20,957 nucleotides of DNA from an uncultured Achromobacter sp. Lineage in GTDB: Bacteria; Pseudomonadota; Gammaproteobacteria; Burkholderiales; Burkholderiaceae_B. Location: NCBI GenBank assembly GCA_913775005.1, contig CAJYKY010000264.1, forward strand, positions 1-20,957. The letters are read 5' to 3'. Positions 15,970 to 20,957 of this stretch are shown here, in pieces. Under the pieces are notes generated by a model. The model saw only the letters and a program-made list of their open reading frames with translations, was not told the origin of the DNA and did not search any database. The position numbers and the translations under genes were made by a program. The stretch's first letter is position 1. Every line of letters starts with the position of its first letter.

Positions 15970-16757
15970 ATCGCTTCAGCCGTCTTTTTTCGAATCCCGC
16001 AGATCGTGTGTTTATCCCCTTCTTTACTTTGGGGGATCCCGATCCTTCGACAAGCTTTGAACTTATCTGCGCTGCTGTTGACGCAGGCGCGGACGGCGTC
16101 GAGCTTGGCTTCCCTTTTTCAGATCCCATCACCGACGGCCCTGTGAACCAGCGGTCAATGCGTCGTGCACTTGATGCCGGCACCACGTATGACACCTGCC
16201 TCGATCTGCTTCGGCGAATCAGGCACCGCTATCCCAGCTTGCCTATCGGCCTGCTGTTGTATTACAACCTGCTGCACACGCGCGGTGAGAGCGCATATCC
16301 GGAACTTGCCCAGATCGGCGTCGACGCAATCGTTTGTTCTGACCTTCCCTTCGACGAAAGCGCGAACCACATGGCGCAACTGCTGCGTAATCGTATCGGG
16401 AGCATCCAGATGATTGCGCCCAATACGCCTCTTGAGCGCGCGAGCAAACTCCTTGATCACTCATCGGCATTCACTTACGTGATCAGCCGTTTTGGCACCA
16501 CAGGCACAAGCGAGATAGTTGACGAGGATGCGTTGCCGCGCATCGCGCGCCTGCGCCGCTTATCGACCCAACCTATCGTCGTCGGCTTTGGCATCAGCAA
16601 GGTTGATCAGGTACGGGCCTTTTGGCGTAGCGGAGCCAACGGTGTCATTGTTGGCAGCCTATTCAGCTTATGCATCGAAAGACACTTGGCCGACATCCCT
16701 GCCGTTAAGTTTTTCATCCGGGATTTCATCAACCGCATCCGGGAAGAACGAGCTTGA
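15966..16757 (+). CDS. trpA: Tryptophan synthase alpha subunit, probably an accessory copy
   Basis: A 263-residue TIM-barrel enzyme that releases indole from indole-3-glycerol phosphate and passes it to TrpB. The two catalytic acids are present: Glu46 (GVELGFPFSDP) and Asp57 (PITDGP). The mobile loop reads SRFGTTGTS in place of the usual SRAGVTGA, and GFGIS and GVIVGS phosphate-binding turns follow. The start codon overlaps the trpB stop (ATGA), giving translational coupling and equal subunit amounts. Intact active sites argue against a decaying pseudogene. Sampled stretches are near 50-57% G+C, lower than flanking genes. It is followed after 74 bases by an EamA exporter. Confidence 0.93.
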   Translation: MNRFSRLFSNPADRVFIPFFTLGDPDPSTSFELICAAVDAGADGVELGFPFSDPITDGPVNQRSMRRALDAGTTYDTCLDLLRRIRHRYPSLPIGLLLYYNLLHTRGESAYPELAQIGVDAIVCSDLPFDESANHMAQLLRNRIGSIQMIAPNTPLERASKLLDHSSAFTYVISRFGTTGTSEIVDEDALPRIARLRRLSTQPIVVGFGISKVDQVRAFWRSGANGVIVGSLFSLCIERHLADIPAVKFFIRDFINRIREERA

Positions 16758-16831
16758 ATGGCCGCACGTCATAAGCGGGCCAATCATCAACGTTGAAATC
16801 GCATCAATCCTGGCGGCAAGAGGTAGACATA

Positions 16832-17731
16832 ATGCGGAGCGTGGACTGGGTCCGGCTGTTGGTATTAAGCGCCGTTTGGGGTGCTTCCTTCATTTTCATG
16901 CGCGTGCTTGCGCCCATACTGGGGCCGATCGTCACGGCAGATTTGCGAGTGGCGATAGGCGCTGCTGCACTATTACTCTATTTCGCGCTAATCAGATTCA
17001 GGCCGAAGTGGCGCGCGCATTGGCGTGCTTACGCTGTCATCGGCACCTTCAACGTCGGCCTGCCCTTTCTGCTGTTTTCCTATGCCGCTCTGCATATTCC
17101 AGCGGCTTATTCCGCGATTCTGAATGCGACGACGCCATTGTTTGGAACGGCCTTCGCCGTTTTATGGCTGGGAGACACGATGAGCCGAGCCAAAGGGTTC
17201 GGCCTGGTACTTGGGGTGGCCGGCGTAGCAACAATAACGGGCGCGAGCGCACCCACGGCCGCGACACTGGCTTTCAATTCAGCTATCGCCGCATGCCTGT
17301 TTGCCGCGGCGTCCTATGCCGGCGCCGGCATCTACATCAAACGCTGTGCATCGCATGTCAATCCGCTGGAGTCGGCCGGATGCGCTCAGCTGTTTGCCGC
17401 CGTCGCGCTTTTGCCCTTTTGGATCACCGCAGCGCCTCCGGCAGTCATTGACCTCAACGTCGCGCTTAACGTGCTCGGTTTAGGCGTGCTGAGCAGTGGC
17501 CTGGGCTTCGTGCTCTATTTTCGGCTGGTCAACGACATTGGTCCGGCGCGCGCCATGATGGTGGCATTTCTGGCCCCGCTGTTTGGGATCGTCTGGAGCA
17601 TCGCCTTCCTGGGCGAAACCTTGACGCCCGCCGTCCTGCTGGGCGGCGCGATGATTATTGCGTCAACGGTTTTGATCTTGCGGCGGCCACGACAACGCCA
17701 GTCGCCTACGGCTTGTGCCACAACTGATTAA
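16832..17731 (+). CDS. EamA/DMT-superfamily transporter
   Basis: A 299-residue inner-membrane protein of about ten hydrophobic helices in two EamA repeats (about 5-135 and 145-285). Family marks are an early SAVWGASFIFMRV, LPFLLFSYAALHIPAAYSAILNATTPLFGTAFAVLWLGD, and in the second half GLGFVLYFRLVNDIGPARAMMVAFLAPLFGIVWSIAFLGETLTP. Drug/metabolite transporters of this type often export amino acids or small metabolites. ATG 16832 is preferred because AAGAGGT lies about 7 bases upstream and the first helix follows at once; a TTG at 16793 would add 13 residues. Its place after trpBA, in the same orientation and same lower-GC block, suggests export of the indole/tryptophan product. The substrate is inferred only. 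Confidence 0.9.
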   Translation: MRSVDWVRLLVLSAVWGASFIFMRVLAPILGPIVTADLRVAIGAAALLLYFALIRFRPKWRAHWRAYAVIGTFNVGLPFLLFSYAALHIPAAYSAILNATTPLFGTAFAVLWLGDTMSRAKGFGLVLGVAGVATITGASAPTAATLAFNSAIAACLFAAASYAGAGIYIKRCASHVNPLESAGCAQLFAAVALLPFWITAAPPAVIDLNVALNVLGLGVLSSGLGFVLYFRLVNDIGPARAMMVAFLAPLFGIVWSIAFLGETLTPAVLLGGAMIIASTVLILRRPRQRQSPTACATTD

Positions 17732-17761
17732 CCTGAGCGCAGACGCACGCTACTCCGTTAT

Positions 17762-17778
17762 CCGCAGACGAACTGCGG
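17762..17778. terminator. Hairpin between EamA gene and tRNA-Gly
   Basis: A perfect 6-bp stem CCGCAG/CTGCGG with ACGAA loop lies between the two convergent genes, 30 bases after the EamA stop. Neither side has a T-tract, so it is at best a weak or factor-assisted terminator. Confidence 0.3.
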
Positions 17779-17817
17779 CATCGCACGACGAATCGCATTG
17801 GCACAGAAAGGGGGATT

Positions 17818-17891
17818 TGGAGCGGGTGAAGGGAATCGAACCCTCGTATGAAGCTTGGGAAGCTGCCGTTCTACCATTGAACTACACCCGC
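17818..17891 (-). tRNA. tRNA-Gly (anticodon CCC)
   Basis: A complete 74-nt cloverleaf on the minus strand with encoded CCA (17818-17820). Acceptor GCGGGTG pairs with CACCCGC; D arm GTTCAATGGTAGAAC; T arm GAGGGTTCGATTCCCTT; anticodon CCC at 17859-17857 within loop TTCCCAA. It closely resembles E. coli glyU in sequence. The anticodon stem (GCAGC with GCTTC) has one C-U mismatch at the second pair. The 3' end faces the trpBA-EamA block. Confidence 0.95.
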
Positions 17892-17933
17892 TCGGGTGTC
17901 GTGCCGCAGCGGCAAGGCTGGGCAGAGCCGGTG

Positions 17934-17939
17934 ATTATA
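17934..17939 (-). promoter_or_regulatory. Candidate -10 box of tRNA-Gly
   Basis: TATAAT on the minus strand, a perfect consensus, 42 bases before the tRNA 5' end, implying a short leader to be trimmed by processing. No good -35 hexamer was seen at 16-18 bp. Confidence 0.4.
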
Positions 17940-18072
17940 GCGCGGGTTTTTTGGAATTCGTGCTTGATTTGCGCGGGCTCTTTGCGCCTCATCCAAGCAA
18001 GGAACTGATCGTCGAATTGTTGCGTCCCTAATTTAGTCCATCCGGCCGACTCCGCCCCGCCGCACGTGCCAC

Positions 18073-18078
18073 TACAAT
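18073..18078 (+). promoter_or_regulatory. Candidate -10 box of trmB
   Basis: TACAAT ends 9 bases before the trmB ATG. If used, transcription would start at or within about three bases of the start codon, leaving no room for a ribosome site, and none is seen. No clear -35 box accompanies it. Confidence 0.35.
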
Positions 18079-18087
18079 TCGGGGTCT

Positions 18088-18924
18088 ATGAATACCAATA
18101 ACCCCGCGGATACGCCCGCGACGCCTCCTGTGAACAAGCCCGACACGACCGCCGATTCCTCTCATTCCGCGGCCACGCCCGCTGCCGCGCCCGCCGCCGT
18201 TTCTGCTGAAACGCAGGCCGCGCTGGCCAGCACTGCCCATGCGCCGAACAGCCCCGGCGCGACCCACATCCGCAGTTTTGTGCACCGCCGTGGTCATATC
18301 ACGCAGGGTCAGCTGGCTGCGCTGGAACGCCTGATGGGCGAATGGTCCATCCCTTACGCCCCCCGCCGCCTGGATCCCGCCGCCGCCTTTGGCCGCGAAG
18401 CGCCGACGGTGCTGGAGATTGGTTTCGGCATGGGCGAGACCACCGAGAAGATCGCGCTGGCTCGTCCTGGCGACAATTTCCTGGGTGTGGAAGTGTTCAA
18501 TGCCGGTGTCGGTTCGCTTCTGCGCCGTATTGAAGATTCCAGCATTCCCAATCTGCGCATCATTCAGCACGACGCCGTTGAAGTCGTGCGCGACATGATT
18601 GCGCCGGATTCGCTGGCGGGCGTGCACGTGTACTTCCCGGACCCGTGGCCCAAGAAGCGTCACCACAAGCGTCGTTTGTTGCAACCCGCGTTCGTGTCGC
18701 TGCTGGCCAGCCGCATCGCGCCGGGCGGCTACATCCATTGCGCCACCGACTGGGAAGACTACGCCGTCCAGATGCTGGAAGTGCTTAGTGGCGAACCGCT
18801 GCTGGCCAACACCGTCGATGGCTACGCTCCCCGCCCCGATTACCGCCCCCTGACCAAATTCGAGACACGCGGCCTGCGCCTGGGCCACGGCGTCTGGGAC
18901 CTGATCTTCAAGCGAGTCGCCTGA
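18088..18924 (+). CDS. trmB: tRNA (guanine-N7-)-methyltransferase TrmB
   Basis: A 278-residue SAM-dependent methyltransferase making m7G46 in tRNA variable loops. Motifs: SAM-binding LEIGFGMGE (109-117), the family signature YFPDPWPKKRHHKRR (182-196), ATDWEDYA (219-226), and the C-terminal RPLTKFETRG (253-262). The first 55 residues or so are an Ala/Pro/Thr-rich, probably disordered extension before the conserved core; RSFVHRRGHIT starts the usual homologous region. No good ribosome site precedes ATG 18088. Its TGA shares a base with the ATG of pip, so the two are translationally coupled. Confidence 0.95.
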   Translation: MNTNNPADTPATPPVNKPDTTADSSHSAATPAAAPAAVSAETQAALASTAHAPNSPGATHIRSFVHRRGHITQGQLAALERLMGEWSIPYAPRRLDPAAAFGREAPTVLEIGFGMGETTEKIALARPGDNFLGVEVFNAGVGSLLRRIEDSSIPNLRIIQHDAVEVVRDMIAPDSLAGVHVYFPDPWPKKRHHKRRLLQPAFVSLLASRIAPGGYIHCATDWEDYAVQMLEVLSGEPLLANTVDGYAPRPDYRPLTKFETRGLRLGHGVWDLIFKRVA

Positions 18925-19865
18925 TGCTCTATCCGCCGATCGAACCCTACCGCCACGGAATACTGGACACCGGCGACGGCCACCAGATCTATTGGGAAAT
19001 GTCGGGCAATCCGAACGGCAAGCCCGCCGTGTTCCTGCATGGCGGGCCGGGCAGCGGATGTTCGCCCGTGCATCGTCAGCTGTTCGATCCGCAGCGCTAC
19101 AACGTGCTGCTGTTTGATCAGCGCGGCTGCGGCCGTTCCAAGCCGCACGCCAGCCTGGACAACAATACGACGTGGCATCTGGTGGCGGACATTGAACGCC
19201 TGCGCACCGAGATCATGGGCGCAGACAAGTGGCTCGTGTTCGGCGGATCGTGGGGGTCGACGCTGGCGCTGGCGTATGCGCAGACGCACCCGTCGCACGT
19301 CAGTGAAATGGTGGTGCGCGGCATCTTCGGGCTGCGCCGCGCCGAGATTCAGTGGTTCTACCAGGAAGGCGCGTCGTGGTTGTTCCCCGACCGCTGGGAA
19401 GAATATTTGGCGCCCATCCCCGAAGCCGAACGCGGCGACCTGGTCGCGGCCTATCACAAGCGCCTGACCGGCGACGACCCCGTCGAACAGCTGCGCGCGG
19501 CCAAGGCCTGGAGCAAATGGGAAGACAGCACCATCACGCTGTTGCCCAGCCCGCGCCATCAGCAAAGCCACGCCGCCGACCGCGCCGCGCTGGCCTTTGC
19601 GCGCATCGAAAATCATTACTTCGTGAATGCGGGCTTCATGGAAGAAGGCCAGCTGATCCGCGACGCACACAAGCTGCGCGGCATTCCCGGCACTATCGTG
19701 CAGGGCCGCTATGACGTCTGCACGCCCGCGCGCACCGCATGGGATCTGCACCGTGCCTGGCCCGAAGCCGAGTTTCATCTGGTGCCGGACGCCGGCCACG
19801 CCTTTGATGAGCCGGGCACCTTGGCGCGCCTGATCGCCGCCACCGACGCCTACGCAAAACAGTGA
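18924..19865 (+). CDS. pip: Proline iminopeptidase
   Basis: A 313-residue cytoplasmic alpha/beta-hydrolase (peptidase family S33) that removes N-terminal proline from peptides; length is standard. Seen: oxyanion HGGPGSG (39-45), FDQRGCGRS (64-72), nucleophile Ser109 in GGSWGS, Asp264 (GRYDVCTP) and His292 (DAGHAFDEPG), forming the full triad. The N-terminus YPPIEPY is typical of the family. The start overlaps the trmB stop in TGATG, and thiS follows after an 11-base gap, forming one operon. Confidence 0.95.
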   Translation: MLYPPIEPYRHGILDTGDGHQIYWEMSGNPNGKPAVFLHGGPGSGCSPVHRQLFDPQRYNVLLFDQRGCGRSKPHASLDNNTTWHLVADIERLRTEIMGADKWLVFGGSWGSTLALAYAQTHPSHVSEMVVRGIFGLRRAEIQWFYQEGASWLFPDRWEEYLAPIPEAERGDLVAAYHKRLTGDDPVEQLRAAKAWSKWEDSTITLLPSPRHQQSHAADRAALAFARIENHYFVNAGFMEEGQLIRDAHKLRGIPGTIVQGRYDVCTPARTAWDLHRAWPEAEFHLVPDAGHAFDEPGTLARLIAATDAYAKQ

Positions 19866-19876
19866 GGAGACCTGAT

Positions 19877-20077
19877 ATGCACATCACATTGAATGGCGAT
19901 GCACGCGAGTTCCCGTTGGACACCACCGTGATCGAGCTGCTGCAAACGCTGGGTTATGCGGGCAAGCGCGTGGCCGTGGAACGCAACGGCGAGATCGTGC
20001 CCAAGAGCCAGCATGAACAAACCCGGCTTACCGACGGCGACCAGATCGAGATCGTTGTGGCGGTGGGCGGAGGCTGA
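19877..20077 (+). CDS. thiS: Sulfur carrier protein ThiS
   Basis: A 66-residue ubiquitin-like sulfur carrier for the thiazole half of thiamine. It begins MHITLNGDAREFP and ends VAVGGG, the Gly-Gly tail that is adenylated and thiocarboxylated. ATG 19877 has AGGAGA 6 bases upstream; a GTG at 19862 overlapping the pip stop is in frame but has no ribosome site advantage. The usual partner thiG does not follow; a strong terminator does, so ThiG must be encoded elsewhere. Confidence 0.93.
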   Translation: MHITLNGDAREFPLDTTVIELLQTLGYAGKRVAVERNGEIVPKSQHEQTRLTDGDQIEIVVAVGGG

Positions 20078-20144
20078 TCCGGACTCCGTGACTGCGTAGC
20101 GATCATCACGCTGCGCCCTGGCATCGCGCATCGCGGTGCAACGC

Positions 20145-20171
20145 AAAAGGCCGCTGAATCAGCGGCCTTTT
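20145..20171. terminator. Strong bidirectional rho-independent terminator after thiS
   Basis: A perfect 12-bp stem (AAAAGGCCGCTG / CAGCGGCCTTTT) with AAT loop ends in TTTT on the plus strand and, read from the other side, also in TTTT. It closes the trmB-pip-thiS operon 68 bases after the thiS stop. Confidence 0.9.
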
Positions 20172-20430
20172 ACTTGGCGGTTGCAAAGGGATGGTGACGC
20201 ATGGCACCCCGCGTCTGATGCGGATTGCGCTGCGTGCCTGAGCCGCCCTGCAAAGAGGCGAGCATTGTTGCGTAGTCTGCCACGAGGCTAGCAACCTGTT
20301 ACACGTTAACCCCTCGTCTGGCGGCGTTTATGCGAGCAATAATCGTTGCTGTCGGCTGCGCAACAGGTTCCAGGCCGCGCACCCTGAAGGCATTTCTTTT
20401 TCTCACTGCACCATCGATAAAGGAAACACC
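20172..20430. other. Gene-free leader region before the BON-LysM gene
   Basis: Together with 20078-20144 this makes a 353-base stretch with no gene apart from the terminator. It holds an inverted pair AACCTGTT (20293-20300) and AACAGGTT (20362-20369) 61 bases apart, a small hairpin AGCAA/TTGCT (20335-20350), and AAGGA just before the next gene. No clear sigma-70 promoter was picked out. Confidence 0.5.
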
Positions 20431-20877
20431 ATGGGTCTGCTTAATTTCATCAAGGACGTTGGGGAAAAGCTTTTCGGCGCCAGCGAGGCCAAGGCCGCGA
20501 CGGCAGATGAGTTGAAGAAAGAGCTGGACAAGCACGGTCTGAATGCCGACGGCCTGCAAATCACCGTGGATGGCGACAAGGTCACGGTGGCGGGTGAAGC
20601 GCTAAGCACGGAAGACGCCGAGAAGATTTCGCTGGCGCTGGGCAATACCGTTGGCGTGGCGGCGGTGGACAACCAACTGAAGGTGAAGCAGGCCACGCCC
20701 GAAGCCAAGATGTACACGGTGCAAAAGGGCGACAACCTGTGGAAGATTGCCGAAGCGCAATATGGCAAGGGCCAGGGCGCGAAGAACTCGCTGATCTTTG
20801 AAGCCAACAAGCCGATGCTGACCAGCCCCGACAAGATCTACCCGGGCCAGGTCCTGCGCATTCCGCCGCTGTCGTAA
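20431..20877 (+). CDS. kbp: BON-LysM protein, Kbp/YgaU type
   Basis: A 148-residue small soluble protein with a BON domain (about 25-88, ELKKELDKHGLNADGLQITVDGDKVTVAGEA) followed by a LysM domain (about 94-146, YTVQKGDNLWKIAEAQYGKG...IFEANKPML..PDKIYPGQVLRIP). The N-terminus MGLLNFIKDVGEKLFG matches E. coli Kbp (YgaU), a cytoplasmic potassium-binding protein; there is no signal peptide. AAGGA lies about 8 bases before ATG 20431. By family it would bind K+ and respond to osmotic state; this is transferred from the E. coli protein, not seen here. Confidence 0.92.
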   Translation: MGLLNFIKDVGEKLFGASEAKAATADELKKELDKHGLNADGLQITVDGDKVTVAGEALSTEDAEKISLALGNTVGVAAVDNQLKVKQATPEAKMYTVQKGDNLWKIAEAQYGKGQGAKNSLIFEANKPMLTSPDKIYPGQVLRIPPLS

Positions 20878-20894
20878 ACGACATCGACCCAAAC

Positions 20895-20926
20895 AAGCCG
20901 GAGAACACCCATGCGTTTTCCGGGTT
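20895..20926. terminator. Imperfect hairpin after the BON-LysM gene
   Basis: AAGCCGGAGAAC pairs with GTTTTCCGGGTT (one mismatch and one G-U pair) around an 8-base loop, beginning 18 bases after the stop. The plus side has no T-run; the minus side is followed by TTGTTTG. It may end transcription of the gene or of an oncoming minus-strand gene beyond the window. Confidence 0.4.
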
Positions 20927-20957
20927 GTGCGCGGCACGGCGCCCCCTGCCTGCCGTG

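Noticed and set aside
14636..17817. Second copy of the tRNA-Gly 3' end as an attachment site
   Set aside because: Scanning by eye for GATTCCCTTCACCCGCTCCA or its complement in the block found no second copy; no integrase gene is present either.
18028..18888. Minus-strand open frame over trmB
   Set aside because: Low-complexity Gly/Arg/Ala composition, no family resemblance, and trmB on the plus strand is unambiguous.
18840..19799. Minus-strand open frame of 319 codons over pip
   Set aside because: Antisense shadow; pip has a complete catalytic triad.
20911..20957. Start of a further gene at the right edge (MRFPGC...)
   Set aside because: Only 15 complete codons are visible; GGAG 7 bases upstream is suggestive but the frame is too short to support a gene.
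1..20957. CRISPR arrays, insertion sequences, rRNA
   Set aside because: No regularly spaced repeats, transposase-like proteins or rRNA sequence were recognised.

Overview
The window is GC-rich and gene-dense. It looks like chromosomal DNA of a betaproteobacterium of the Alcaligenaceae, most probably Achromobacter or a close Bordetella relative. The basis is the style of the genes: high G+C codon use, a two-partner-secretion adhesin with an ESPR-type signal, DUF849/BKACE plus LIV-type binding-protein catabolic units, MocR regulators, and trmB-pip-thiS housekeeping genes. The assignment rests on protein recognition only; no search was run.

Layout. (1) 1-2838 minus: the N-terminal 946 codons of a very large FHA/TpsA-type adhesin with GLUG repeats, open at the left edge. 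Its upstream region is AT-rich and holds a tandem 10-bp direct repeat at the expected -35 position. (2) 3145-5994: a divergent two-component pair, a 7TMR-DISM histidine kinase (minus) and an OmpR/PhoB-type response regulator (plus); it is the obvious candidate regulator of the adhesin. (3) 6136-6969: yggS (PLP homeostasis, TTG start), then a hairpin terminator. (4) 7138-9873: a BenE-type benzoate transporter whose stop codon directly abuts that of a convergent MocR-type (GntR/aminotransferase) regulator. A perfect 12-bp palindrome separates the regulator from a divergent class I glutamine amidotransferase (10033-10791). (5) 10742-13720 minus: a catabolic operon of a LIV-type periplasmic binding protein, a beta-keto-acid cleavage enzyme (DUF849) and a short-chain dehydrogenase. 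A Crp/Fnr-family regulator (13859-14635) diverges from it across a 138-bp gap carrying a dyad.

(6) 14636-17817: a visibly lower-GC block with a complete trpB-trpA pair (ATGA-coupled) followed by a drug/metabolite (EamA) exporter. It ends at the 3' side of a tRNA-Gly(CCC) gene. It looks like an acquired cassette making and exporting an indole- or tryptophan-derived compound, and it is the most interesting item in the window. (7) 18088-20077: the housekeeping run trmB-pip-thiS closed by a strong terminator. (8) 20431-20877: a BON-LysM protein of the Kbp/YgaU type.

How it fits together: the left third is probably a surface-adhesion locus with its own sensor. The middle is two small metabolic or transport modules, each with a local regulator. 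The right side is a putative accessory indole cassette inserted beside a tRNA, then conserved translation, cofactor and envelope genes.
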